Below, piece by piece: positions 40,097 to 47,776 of a DNA stretch of 64,000 bases. The stretch comes from a virus. Location: the IMG/VR virus record IMGVR_UViG_3300042564_002458, positions 56,922 to 120,921 of that record; one strand, 5' to 3'. The position numbers and the translations under genes are program-made. Numbering within the stretch: the first letter of the stretch is position 1; each line of letters begins with the position of its first letter. The notes beneath the pieces are model-generated. The model was not told the origin of the DNA. It saw only the letters and a list, made by a program, of their open reading frames with translations, and ran no database searches.

Positions 40097-41175
40097 CGTT
40101 TTACTCCAGAATTTTGTTTAATCATTACAAAATTACCACCAGGACTTCCATCTCCTATCAATGCAGTGGCCACAACATCATTATGAATTACAATAACATT
40201 AGTATTAGATTGATGTCCAACAGTTTTTACTTCAACATAATGTTCATTCTCTGAATTTCTAAATGCAATTCCTCTTCCTCGGCCTTTTTGATCGACAGCA
40301 TCTGGTTTTTCCCATGACACACACACTTGAAATTTTGGATTACACCCGCTTTTTAATGCTGTCTCTGTCATACCAATAATACGAGATTGTTCTGCACTTT
40401 CTGCAACAAGTTTTTTAAGTTGTTGTTGAGATTGAATTTCCAATTCTTCTAATTCTATTTCACGCTTAGATTTACCACTTTCTTTTATCGCTCGTTGAAC
40501 TTCTGGTGGTTTACTAATAATTAGTGTGTTATTTAATTTACTCTCAATTGTATTGACTAAAGTTGGTGTTGTTGGGCTGACAGTTGCACTAGCGACATAT
40601 GTGGCATGAAATGCTTGATTTAGAGTAACTGTTCCTGTTAAAGTACTTACATCAATTTGACCAACCTTACAACGATTTTCTTCCAATTCATATTTCTTAA
40701 CATCGTTTTCATCTTTACAACTTGGTATTAAAACAATTAAACTTTGACCAGATTCATCAACAGTCATAGTAAAGTCTGTTCCACGAACTGCCACCGTAGC
40801 AGTTGGTGTTTTAATGTCAACTCGTTGTGGGTTTGTTTTGGCAATTTGTCCACTGGCATAACGAACTGTTCCCATTCCCACTTTAATGGCTAATTTTCCA
40901 GCATCAGATTTTTTAGAATCATATACAAAATCATCAATTAGTAATCTACTATTTTCAGTAACTCGAACTTTTGTATCATCTTTGAATGTAATATGTCCTA
41001 CGCACTTATTAGTAACATAAATATCCATACTGTGAATTGTGCTATTTTTTTCACCAGTGATTTTACTTTTGTTGCGATGTATTTCGCATCCAATTCCGTC
41101 ATGACTACTTACAGTTCCTATTTCTGCATAAGAATTAGTCGCCAGTAATATTAATACCAACAACATTAATCTCAT
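40093..41175 (-). CDS. Secreted FecR-domain protein
   Basis: 360 residues. Signal peptide (MRLMLLVLILLATNSYA), then a FecR-type region about 55-185 with VTENSRLLIDDFVYD, GTVRYASGQIAKTNPQRVDI and PTATVAVRGTDFTM, the usual 'ATAAVRGT' block. The rest has coiled-coil (LEELEIQSQQQLKKLVAES) and a beta-rich end. In bacteria such FecR proteins often sit beside CHASE2 cyclases, as here within 4 kb. Role in curli assembly unknown. Confidence 0.8.
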   Translation of the reverse strand: MRLMLLVLILLATNSYAEIGTVSSHDGIGCEIHRNKSKITGEKNSTIHSMDIYVTNKCVGHITFKDDTKVRVTENSRLLIDDFVYDSKKSDAGKLAIKVGMGTVRYASGQIAKTNPQRVDIKTPTATVAVRGTDFTMTVDESGQSLIVLIPSCKDENDVKKYELEENRCKVGQIDVSTLTGTVTLNQAFHATYVASATVSPTTPTLVNTIESKLNNTLIISKPPEVQRAIKESGKSKREIELEELEIQSQQQLKKLVAESAEQSRIIGMTETALKSGCNPKFQVCVSWEKPDAVDQKGRGRGIAFRNSENEHYVEVKTVGHQSNTNVIVIHNDVVATALIGDGSPGGNFVMIKQNSGVKR

Positions 41176-41176
41176 T

Positions 41177-41929
41177 TTATCTCGCCACTGCAGTTAATGG
41201 GTTAATAATAGAACTACTACTGGTTCTAACTGTAACAGTGTTATTACTTCCAGTAGTTCTGATATCAACATTAGTGTCATTAACGCCCTGTTGTTGAATA
41301 ATGTAACTATTATAATCACCAGTAACCGCTAATTGTAATTCGTGTCCATCAACTCCAGCTACATCAATTTGTTGACTGTCTAATTTGTTGTTATTACCAA
41401 TAATACTAACATTACTAATTCCACTTGAACTTTTTAATTCTTTAGTAATTTGATTAGTATTTCCTGTTGCAACAATTGTACTAGTAATGTCATTTCCAAT
41501 CACTGTTTGAATTATATTATTAGAATTACCGGTAATTGTTTCAGTGATATTATTTCTTAAATTTGTGGCTGATAGTGCAGTTCCAACATTTAATTTAGAA
41601 TTATTTAAATTTCCAGTTATGATACTAGTGTAAGTATTATTGTTACCATAGATATCATATTGATTTAAATTACTATCTCCAGTTTGAGTTATGGATACTG
41701 TGTTAGTATTACCAGTAATGGTTGCATAATTAGAACTACTTGGAGTAATATTACTAGTACCCCCAACACCATTTGTTCCACCAACTTGTTCTATGGTAAT
41801 AGTATTACTACTACCAATTTGCTCAATATATACTTTATTTGGTCCAGTACTAGCGTTTTGTGCCATGACTGATCCAAATGATGATAATATTAAGACAAAT
41901 AAACTATTGATTATTATTTTTGTTTTCAT
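41177..41929 (-). CDS. Curlin-repeat protein (major curlin-like)
   Basis: 250 residues. Signal peptide (MKTKIIINSLFVLILSSFGSVMAQ) followed by many repeats rich in Asn, Gly, Thr and Ser: YIEQIGSSNTITIEQVGG, VSITQTGDSNLNQYD, YIIQQQGVNDTNVDI. Likely the main fibre subunit secreted by the CsgG pore next door. Longer than E. coli CsgA (151 residues). Confidence 0.82.
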   Translation of the reverse strand: MKTKIIINSLFVLILSSFGSVMAQNASTGPNKVYIEQIGSSNTITIEQVGGTNGVGGTSNITPSSSNYATITGNTNTVSITQTGDSNLNQYDIYGNNNTYTSIITGNLNNSKLNVGTALSATNLRNNITETITGNSNNIIQTVIGNDITSTIVATGNTNQITKELKSSSGISNVSIIGNNNKLDSQQIDVAGVDGHELQLAVTGDYNSYIIQQQGVNDTNVDIRTTGSNNTVTVRTSSSSIINPLTAVAR

Positions 41930-41938
41930 AGTTATTCC

Positions 41939-42748
41939 TTATTTTTTAAAATTCCAGTGTCCCTTTTTGACACCTTCATTAATTGTTCCTACGACTGCCG
42001 CTTGTATAGCGAGAGCGGTGGCACGATTAATACTTTCATTGATACTGGCTCCAGTTTCTGCTTCAATTGCCTGTGTTCCATTATCAACAAATTTCAATAC
42101 TCCGAGTTTGTCCATATAACTTAATACTGTCTTGGTTACCGTTACGGAAGTTAGTATTTCCCCTGTAGCTACTGATACTGTTCTGAGTGTTACGGTTACT
42201 GTGTCACTTTGATATTGAGTGCTGGCTCCAATACCAAATAATCTTAATCCACTACCACCAGTTATTAAATTACTATCATAACCAACAATAGCACCCTCAA
42301 TAATAATTCCAGCAAACATCATTGGTGGTAATGTTTTTGCATCACGACCTTGATATTGTTCGCGCATTTGTCTAATCATTTGTCTTTCTTTGATTAAATT
42401 TTCTAAACCCACTCGTTCTAATACCGTAAACCAACGACCATTACCTACATCTTGTAATGCTTTAATTAAATAACTATCTCCACCTTGAGTGACGGCTGAA
42501 CTTAAACTGGCAATATTTGGAACACTTTTACGCTGACCGGTTTTATCCATAAATCCATAAACTGCCACAGTTATTGGCCCACTTTCTGGAGGTTCTACTT
42601 GAAAATTGTCTCTAGTAAATACTGTTTCTTTTTCTATAATAGGGTCATCAAATTGTCTTCCAGTCATTTTTTCTCTGAGAAAACTACTAGTGGCACAAGA
42701 AGATAACATTAACCCTGTTAGTATCAAGGATAAGATTTTTATTATCAT
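41939..42748 (-). CDS. csgG: CsgG curli secretion pore lipoprotein
   Basis: 269 residues, close to bacterial CsgG. Lipobox MLSSCATS (Cys about 18). Motifs: VAVYGFMDKTGQRKS, GGDSYLIKALQDVGNGRWFTVLERVGLENLIKERQ (the region after the pore constriction start) and LPPMMFAGIIIEGAIVGYDSN. It forms a nonameric outer-membrane channel for curlin. Follows csgF by nine bases. Confidence 0.94.
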   Translation of the reverse strand: MIIKILSLILTGLMLSSCATSSFLREKMTGRQFDDPIIEKETVFTRDNFQVEPPESGPITVAVYGFMDKTGQRKSVPNIASLSSAVTQGGDSYLIKALQDVGNGRWFTVLERVGLENLIKERQMIRQMREQYQGRDAKTLPPMMFAGIIIEGAIVGYDSNLITGGSGLRLFGIGASTQYQSDTVTVTLRTVSVATGEILTSVTVTKTVLSYMDKLGVLKFVDNGTQAIEAETGASINESINRATALAIQAAVVGTINEGVKKGHWNFKK

Positions 42749-42757
42749 TTTTTATCC

Positions 42758-43237
42758 TTAAAAAGCAAAAGTACCAGCCGGCACTTTCATAGTGGTAACT
42801 TGATTGGCATTAGTTAAACTAATAATACTAATTATTATCATTCCACGATCACTACCATCACCTAATTTCCAAGTGATTGAATTTCCACCCAGATCCGGAA
42901 TAGTTCCACAAACAATACCGGCTTGTGTGCAAGTTGCACCTTCACCAAACATACTATCGGTGAGTTGTTTTGCCAATTGTGAATATATTCTACTTTCTAA
43001 ATTGGCAATAAATCTTGCCTGCGGGGTATCTTTTGCCGCGGCTTCGATTTTTGCTTTTAGAGCCTCGGACGCAGCAGTGTTTTTATCCTTGGCTTGATCT
43101 TCAAGTTGTTTGATTGTCAGTATGTGCGAACTATAACCAATTCCACCAAATGCCGGACTATTAAAATTAAAATTTAATTCCCCAGAATTAGCAGCAAAAC
43201 AAGTTACGAACAGCACACTTATTATTATTGTTTTCAT
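42758..43237 (-). CDS. csgF: CsgF curli assembly factor
   Basis: 159 residues. Signal peptide (MKTIIISVLFVTCFAANSGE) and a mature N-terminus ELNFNFNSPAFGG, which is the CsgF segment that plugs into the CsgG pore. The C-terminal beta domain follows. Longer than E. coli CsgF (138). First gene of the curli operon, with its start codon inside a possible hairpin. Confidence 0.9.
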   Translation of the reverse strand: MKTIIISVLFVTCFAANSGELNFNFNSPAFGGIGYSSHILTIKQLEDQAKDKNTAASEALKAKIEAAAKDTPQARFIANLESRIYSQLAKQLTDSMFGEGATCTQAGIVCGTIPDLGGNSITWKLGDGSDRGMIIISIISLTNANQVTTMKVPAGTFAF

Positions 43238-43295
43238 ACTGTTCCCTAGCTAGTCATCTTAAGATGACCCGACTATTAGTATTTAGAACAGTATG
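43235..43295 (-). promoter_or_regulatory. Nested inverted repeats over the curli operon start
   Basis: Minus strand CATACTGTTC (43295-43286) can pair perfectly with GAACAGTATG (43244-43235), which holds the csgF ATG. Inside lies a perfect 16-bp palindrome (43253-43268). A start-masking mRNA structure or an operator pair are both possible. Confidence 0.6.
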
Positions 43296-43309
43296 TACAA
43301 AAGATATGT

Positions 43310-43331
43310 GATACTATATTGTGTAGTATCG
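43310..43331 (-). terminator. Hairpin between 43340-43780 and the curli operon
   Basis: 7-bp stem gatacta/tagtatc with a seven-base loop at about 43311-43331; the downstream sequence has a weak TTTTG run. Weak terminator or protective hairpin. Confidence 0.4.
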
Positions 43332-43339
43332 TAAAATGA

Positions 43340-43780
43340 TTAATCAATAAATTCGTAACTAAGTTTTAGTGCCTCATGTAATTGACTAGTATTAACATCG
43401 TGTTCTTTATAACCCTCAAGTAAACATTGCCAATAATTCACTGATGGGGGCGAAAATGAATCTTTACTAGTCATAGTATACACCCAACTATCATATATTT
43501 TATTTTGATATAAAATAGGAACAATGATTCTGGTATAATAAGTTGGATATCCCTCTAGACGATCCAAACTGTCTAAACATTCATCAGTGATTTCCCATAA
43601 TACACCATTGGTTTTTGATCCTGATTTTGACACCACATCGGCGTGAATATTGAATTTAAATTGATAGTCAAATAATAAAGCGAAACCTAAACTAACGGAA
43701 TCTGGACAGCGATATGTCATCTCAGATTTATTAGTGTTCATTCCATATGCAAAATAGTAATATTTCTTTTTATTATTCAT
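43340..43780 (-). CDS. Gamma-glutamylcyclotransferase-like (AIG2/GGCT) protein
   Basis: 146 residues from the ATG at 43780 (TGATG overlap with the gene above). YYFAYGMNTNKSEM is the substrate-binding loop and LDRLEGYPTYYTRI the region with the catalytic Glu. It may cleave gamma-glutamyl amino acids or related amines. Common in phages; substrate unknown. Confidence 0.78.
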   Translation of the reverse strand: MNNKKKYYYFAYGMNTNKSEMTYRCPDSVSLGFALLFDYQFKFNIHADVVSKSGSKTNGVLWEITDECLDSLDRLEGYPTYYTRIIVPILYQNKIYDSWVYTMTSKDSFSPPSVNYWQCLLEGYKEHDVNTSQLHEALKLSYEFID

Positions 43781-43992
43781 CACCAATCACTCTCATCCGA
43801 AATGATAACAGTAAATTCACCTTCTTCGTCTTTATGAGTAACGATAAAGGTAGCAATTAATACTGACCCAATACCATTACTATTTTTCTGTGATAGCGTT
43901 ACGCTACCATGATCTCCACTCTCGTTCAGTTGATTGAACAGAGCATACAGTCGTTCAACTTCTCTATGATTCATAGTAATTGTTTTCATCAT
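43780..43992 (-). CDS. Small protein of unknown function
   Basis: 70 residues: a helical start (NHREVERLYALFNQLNESG) and beta-rich rest ending in acidic DESDW. ATGA and TGATG overlaps with neighbours. No family recognised. Confidence 0.6.
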   Translation of the reverse strand: MMKTITMNHREVERLYALFNQLNESGDHGSVTLSQKNSNGIGSVLIATFIVTHKDEEGEFTVIISDESDW

Positions 43993-44228
43993 TCAATTCC
44001 GAAATATTTAAGTATAACCTCTTGAGATGAGGTGTCATGCGTCAGTGCCCAATGTTCAAAAGCAATATTGCCACATTCTTTCACAATCAACTCGGCGAAC
44101 TTTTGATTGACAATATTTGTAAGTTCATCTTCTTCGTATACCGGTCCACGATTTCTACGCCGATTATTATAGTCATCTTGGCCAAATTGTGCAGCCTGTT
44201 TGTATAGTTCCTTAATTCGTTCGTTCAT
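43989..44228 (-). CDS. MNE/FAELIVxEC-family small protein
   Basis: 79 residues: MNERIKELYKQAAQFG start, KFAELIVKECGNI core, LKYFGIE end. Function unknown. Confidence 0.7.
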   Translation of the reverse strand: MNERIKELYKQAAQFGQDDYNNRRRNRGPVYEEDELTNIVNQKFAELIVKECGNIAFEHWALTHDTSSQEVILKYFGIE

Positions 44229-44231
44229 TCT

Positions 44232-44465
44232 TCAACTCCTGCAATTCATCCATCTGATTTCGTCGGCACATAATCTTGCGCCAAACTGTTTGTCACCACC
44301 GTTGCTTTCTCTAACAACGTCACACCTTTGAGCACATTCCTCCACAAGCAACTCAGCGAACCTGTCAGCAAACTTTGTCAAGTCTTGCATGTCCATTACA
44401 GACCATGTGCATGCAAATCTCTCATCTAGAGCTTGCCCCATCAGTAGTTTAATTTGTTCGTTCAT
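44232..44465 (-). CDS. MNE/FAELIVxEC-family small protein
   Basis: 77 residues: MNEQIKLLMGQAL start, RFAELLVEECAQRCD core; the usual HFG end is replaced by RWMNCRS. ATGA overlap with 44462-44581. Function unknown. Confidence 0.68.
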   Translation of the reverse strand: MNEQIKLLMGQALDERFACTWSVMDMQDLTKFADRFAELLVEECAQRCDVVRESNGGDKQFGARLCADEIRWMNCRS

Positions 44466-44581
44466 TTAAAAAGCCATCCTTTTAATTGAATTACCAATCC
44501 ATCTGAGTATTCAGCACGGATTGTACAAGTGCCCAACAATGCCAAATACAGTACAGTCCACGTAATTGTTCTAATTATCAT
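44462..44581 (-). CDS. 39-residue secreted or membrane miniprotein
   Basis: Reads MIIRTITWTVLYLALLGTC and then a short polar end. It looks like a signal peptide or lipobox (LLGTC). ATGA overlaps with both neighbours strongly support a coupled gene. Confidence 0.58.
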   Translation of the reverse strand: MIIRTITWTVLYLALLGTCTIRAEYSDGLVIQLKGWLFK

Positions 44582-44784
44582 TCTTGTACTCCGAAATGTT
44601 GTTTAATCTTATTGGCAATAATAGCACCCATGTCATCTTCTCTATGACTAGATCCTAGAGCAAGGTCTATACATTTGTAAGCAATCAATTCGGCGAACTT
44701 TTCCATATTATTGGGTAGTCCTATAGCCAAATAATCTTTTGAGTATCCAGCCTGTTCAGCAAGTTCTCGAATTCGTTCGTTCAT
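44578..44784 (-). CDS. MNE/FAELIVxEC-family small protein
   Basis: 68 residues: MNERIRELAEQAGY start, KFAELIAYKCIDL core, IKQHFGVQE end. Function unknown. Confidence 0.7.
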   Translation of the reverse strand: MNERIRELAEQAGYSKDYLAIGLPNNMEKFAELIAYKCIDLALGSSHREDDMGAIIANKIKQHFGVQE

Positions 44785-44793
44785 TTTATTTCC

Positions 44794-45057
44794 TTAAAAT
44801 ATAGCATTTGAGTCTCGTTTTTTTATGGCTCTACATACTGGGCCAAGCGCAGAGTAATAGACTATACGAGCCGATGTGGAATGAATTCCAAACTCTTGCC
44901 CGATCTCTTTGAAAGTCATATCGTGAAATACGCGACAAACGAAAACATCAATTCTTAGCTGTCTTGTTTTTTCAAATTTAGTACTTTTAATAATTGCATC
45001 TAAGGCAATTTTAGATATTTCATGTTGATAGACCGTCATTTCTGAATCAGTTAACAT
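44794..45057 (-). CDS. Sigma-region-4-like HTH protein
   Basis: 87 residues. RVFHDMTFKEIGQEFGIHSTSARIVYYSAL is a helix-turn-helix like the -35-binding region 4 of sigma factors or a small terminase/regulator HTH. It may control phage transcription. Follows the GIY-YIG gene by nine bases. Confidence 0.65.
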   Translation of the reverse strand: MLTDSEMTVYQHEISKIALDAIIKSTKFEKTRQLRIDVFVCRVFHDMTFKEIGQEFGIHSTSARIVYYSALGPVCRAIKKRDSNAIF

Positions 45058-45066
45058 AAATTATTC

Positions 45067-45390
45067 TTAAAATGTATTGAGTGTTGAGTTATATTTACGA
45101 ATCAATTCTCGCTCACGAGTATGTGCCGCTAAACGACCACGTACACTTTCTACAAATCCGTATGTAAAACTTTCGGATCCATAATCACGAATACTAGTAG
45201 ACAATGACCAACCTTTGTCTTCGGTCAAGGCGCGTTGTACATGTTTTTGAATGCGGCGCTTGAGTGTTTTTTGAATTCCACCCACATTCTTGACAGTGAT
45301 TCCTATATACTGATCACCAGTCACTATGTTGTTAATAACATAGATCAAGTGAGTACAATCGTTTCGGCGTTTTCTTGTTTTCGTCATCAT
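45067..45390 (-). CDS. GIY-YIG nuclease
   Basis: 107 residues covering one GIY-YIG domain: HLIYVINNIVTGDQYIGITV (the two strand motifs), LKRRIQKHV (Arg) and a late ERELIRKYN (Glu). No DNA-binding extension is seen, so it may be a free-standing homing or repair nuclease. Own promoter at 45397-45425. Confidence 0.8.
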   Translation of the reverse strand: MMTKTRKRRNDCTHLIYVINNIVTGDQYIGITVKNVGGIQKTLKRRIQKHVQRALTEDKGWSLSTSIRDYGSESFTYGFVESVRGRLAAHTRERELIRKYNSTLNTF

Positions 45391-45396
45391 AAGTAC

Positions 45397-45425
45397 ATTA
45401 TAGACTATAATGGATTTATTGTCAA
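45397..45425 (-). promoter_or_regulatory. Sigma70-type promoter
   Basis: Minus strand: -35 TTGACA (45425-45420), 17-base spacer, -10 TATAAT (45402-45397); TTGACAATAAATC core. Confidence 0.82.
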
Positions 45426-45444
45426 ATTAAGAGTATTTTAGTGT

Positions 45445-45464
45445 TGTATTAAAACAACACATTG
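45445..45464. terminator. Short hairpin in the gap after 45543-45767
   Basis: 7-bp stem gtgttgt/acaacac with a six-base loop just before the 45425 promoter. Similar tgttgta/tacaaca hairpins lie at 21881 and 63550, also beside promoters. Confidence 0.4.
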
Positions 45465-45542
45465 ACACAGCGATTTTGAGCGAGTTTTTTGAGATTTTAA
45501 CACTCAACTACACTATATTAATTTAAATGGCTCTGGTGACGG

Positions 45543-45767
45543 CTAAATCAATCTGATTATTAGTCCATGAGCGTAAATTATCATCATAACTACATTAACA
45601 GCCAATATACTATACTCACGAATTCTTAGTGACCAAATGATCCAAAATACACTACCGACATTTAGCAAATATAAATTAAGTGGGTCAAGTTTATAGCTAA
45701 TAGCTAACGCTCCCAAGATGGTTAAAATCGTGGCAGTCCATTTTAAAAAGTTGTTTAATTTTATCAT
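45543..45767 (-). CDS. Small polytopic membrane protein
   Basis: 74 residues with two or three hydrophobic segments (WTATILTILGALAISY, LYLLNVGSVFWIIWSL, ILAVNVVMMIIYAHGLII). Resembles the short transporter-like membrane proteins seen in phages. Own promoter at 45774-45802. Confidence 0.62.
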   Translation of the reverse strand: MIKLNNFLKWTATILTILGALAISYKLDPLNLYLLNVGSVFWIIWSLRIREYSILAVNVVMMIIYAHGLIIRLI

Positions 45768-45773
45768 AGACTG

Positions 45774-45802
45774 ATTATATTATAAACTAGATTTATTGTC
45801 AA
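45774..45802 (-). promoter_or_regulatory. Sigma70-type promoter
   Basis: Minus strand: -35 TTGACA (45802-45797), 17-base spacer, -10 TATAAT (45779-45774); TTGACAATAAATC core. Confidence 0.8.
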
Positions 45803-45870
45803 GTAAATTTAAGTGACAATATATTATAGTTATTTTTTATATCACTATCATAAGTAAATAATAGTTCATT

Positions 45871-45878
45871 GATAAATA
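45871..45878 (+). promoter_or_regulatory. Late-promoter-like octamer at a leaderless start
   Basis: GATAAATA ends five bases before the ATG at 45884, and no ribosome site is present. Confidence 0.5.
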
Positions 45879-45883
45879 AAAAT

Positions 45884-46633
45884 ATGATTACTATACACGA
45901 TTTATATACAGATCATTTATTATTATTATCGGCGAAACAACCTAATAAAAATTGGGCAGAATCCGACTCAGAATCATTATATAAAGAAAATCTTAAAACA
46001 CAATCGGAAGATTGGTATTATCGAACACATTCAATTACATATAAACACAACTCGAACAAATACAGATGTGCTGAATGGAATGATATAACTTGGAGTAATA
46101 GTTGGATTGTATTAGGATGTTCTAGTGTAGAAGGTATTGGTCTGGATGAATCTGACGTATTATCTACCAGACTTTCTGAACTATTAGATAGTCCTGTAAT
46201 AAATTTAGGTGTAGGCGGAACTGGAGCAGATGTTACATTGTTTAATAGTATACGATTAATTGATAAAAATATAAGACCAAAAGGAGTAATTATAATAAAT
46301 GGCGATTTTACATTAACTCGGCTTTCATTATTTACATCGAGAGGATCAATAGCCATTGGAAATTGGAGTTTTGATAAAAAAATAAATCAAGGAAAATTTT
46401 CAAATTTGTATTCATTATGGACCAATGAAGCAGGACACTCAGAAACATATTCTTATATGTGTCTTAGAGGAGCAATTTCCATGTGGAAGACTGAAAACAT
46501 ACCAACATTTTATTTCAATATTGAACGAGATTTACCTAAAAAAAGTGACTTAGCAAGAGATTTGTCACATTGGGGTAGAGAAACAATAAAATTGTGGGCA
46601 AGGTCTATTGTAAACACAATTATAATTCAGTAG
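45884..46633 (+). CDS. SGNH-hydrolase-like protein
   Basis: 249 residues from the ATG at 45884; a TTG at 45869 lies inside the octamer. WIVLGCSSVEGIGLDES is a GDS-like block I with Ser, NLGVGGTGADV block II, IIINGDF block III, and RDLSHWGRETIKLWA the C-terminal Asp/His. Similar in layout to 51853-52548. Lone + strand gene between leftward genes; substrate unknown. Confidence 0.7.
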   Translation: MITIHDLYTDHLLLLSAKQPNKNWAESDSESLYKENLKTQSEDWYYRTHSITYKHNSNKYRCAEWNDITWSNSWIVLGCSSVEGIGLDESDVLSTRLSELLDSPVINLGVGGTGADVTLFNSIRLIDKNIRPKGVIIINGDFTLTRLSLFTSRGSIAIGNWSFDKKINQGKFSNLYSLWTNEAGHSETYSYMCLRGAISMWKTENIPTFYFNIERDLPKKSDLARDLSHWGRETIKLWARSIVNTIIIQ

Positions 46634-46666
46634 ATATTTTTAAATTGATCTATTATAAATACAAAA

Positions 46667-46692
46667 AGCCCCAAACCGTTAGGAATGGGGCT
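46667..46692 (-). terminator. Intrinsic terminator for the YkuK-like gene
   Basis: 6-bp stem agcccc (46667-46672) with ggggct (46687-46692), followed by TTTTTG on the minus strand. Lies between convergent genes. Confidence 0.75.
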
Positions 46693-46704
46693 ATAATTAA
46701 ATTG

Positions 46705-47196
46705 TTAGGCTGCCATTTGACGTTGATATTCTGTCAATGATTTGAATCTGTCTGCCGCATAACTGGCAGCAAATGCCTGTGGTTTAACCAATGGTATAAC
46801 CCCACACATTCCTTTGATATATCCCATGGCTTCGTTTACTACGATACTACTATTATGAGCCTCATTTGGATTTATATCTAGATGAACTTCAATATCATGA
46901 GCAACAACTTTACTCAATTTAAGATACAAATCCGCAATTTTATAAACTTCTGTCATTAGACGCATACGTGGTTTATTAGATTGTTGATCATAGTCACGTT
47001 CTCTATTAACGGCACCAAAAATCTTACATCCGTTATTGCCATTAACATGTACTACAACTGCGGTAATATAGTCGGCGTACCAGATATCATTTAATTGAAA
47101 ACGTTCACTATCACACCCAATATAAATCTTGGTGTCTGTGTCACAAGTTTCCAGAAATGCTACTACTTCGTCTATATCTATTTGTTTCTTATACAT
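46705..47196 (-). CDS. RNase H-fold protein, YkuK-like
   Basis: 163 residues. KIYIGCDSERFQLNDIWYADYITAVVVH is the first strand set with an RNase H-type Asp, EVHLDINPNEAHNSSIVVNEAMGYIKG a further acidic set. Matches the YkuK/DUF458 group of RNase H-like proteins, also present in T4-like phages. Nuclease activity is plausible but not shown. Followed by a terminator. Confidence 0.78.
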   Translation of the reverse strand: MYKKQIDIDEVVAFLETCDTDTKIYIGCDSERFQLNDIWYADYITAVVVHVNGNNGCKIFGAVNRERDYDQQSNKPRMRLMTEVYKIADLYLKLSKVVAHDIEVHLDINPNEAHNSSIVVNEAMGYIKGMCGVIPLVKPQAFAASYAADRFKSLTEYQRQMAA

Positions 47197-47202
47197 GATA
47201 CT

Positions 47203-47472
47203 CTACCTTTTATGTTTGTTAAAACCTCTATTCTTTTTCTGTGATCTATTTAAAGCCTTAAATAAATAATCCCGTTTGACTAATCCACTTTCAATATCAG
47301 CAACTGCCTGATGTACTGGAATCAACTTTTTTTTATATTCACCTAAAATATAAAGTCCAGATTCTGCATATTTACTATATCGAATTTCTTTAATTTCTTT
47401 GGTTCGTGCAGCTCCCATCAATACTGATTCATAAAGATTAATACTTGTACCAATTACGCTATCATTTTTCAT
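47203..47472 (-). CDS. RNA polymerase omega-subunit-like protein
   Basis: 89 residues from the ATG at 47472, after AGGAAACAAT; the longer frame from 47550 has no ribosome site. NLYESVLMGAARTKEI resembles the omega N-terminal helix (RFELVLVASRRARQ), and PVHQAVADIESGLVKRDYL resembles the conserved TVIALREIAEGLVTRDI. A phage omega could replace the host one and reshape RNA polymerase. Family call is by eye. Confidence 0.65.
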   Translation of the reverse strand: MKNDSVIGTSINLYESVLMGAARTKEIKEIRYSKYAESGLYILGEYKKKLIPVHQAVADIESGLVKRDYLFKALNRSQKKNRGFNKHKR

Positions 47473-47497
47473 ATTGTTTCCTAGTTTTAAAATATAA

Positions 47498-47767
47498 TTA
47501 TAAGCATTGTAATGTAAACCACGTGGCATATTCGCCACGTTTAAATGCAAATTGTTTTACCCCAGATTTATTTGGATTAGATGTAATTCTGGAAATCCAA
47601 TCATCTTTACAAAGTCGTTTTCTACACCATTCTGATAATTCACGATAATGTAATTCATTTCCAAATTCATCTGAATAAATGTCTTGAGATTTGTAAAGAT
47701 TAGTTCTGGGAACATCAATTACTGTCCATCCTTGTCTAATATAATATCTAAATCCTCGTTGATTCAT
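47498..47767 (-). CDS. LKW-related small protein
   Basis: 89 residues with LSEWCRKRLCKDDW and a degenerate end TWFTLQCL, so a diverged LKW-family member. It lies nine bases after the gene 47777-48343. Function unknown. Confidence 0.6.
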   Translation of the reverse strand: MNQRGFRYYIRQGWTVIDVPRTNLYKSQDIYSDEFGNELHYRELSEWCRKRLCKDDWISRITSNPNKSGVKQFAFKRGEYATWFTLQCL

Positions 47768-47776
47768 ATATTTCCT

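Noticed and set aside
44794-45057. T4 late sigma factor gp55
   Set aside because: Only an HTH resembling region 4 is present; it is too short and lacks the core-binding part.
45067-45390. GIY-YIG and HNH genes as parts of group I introns
   Set aside because: No interrupted gene or intron core was seen around 45067-45390 or 63593-63865; they look free-standing.
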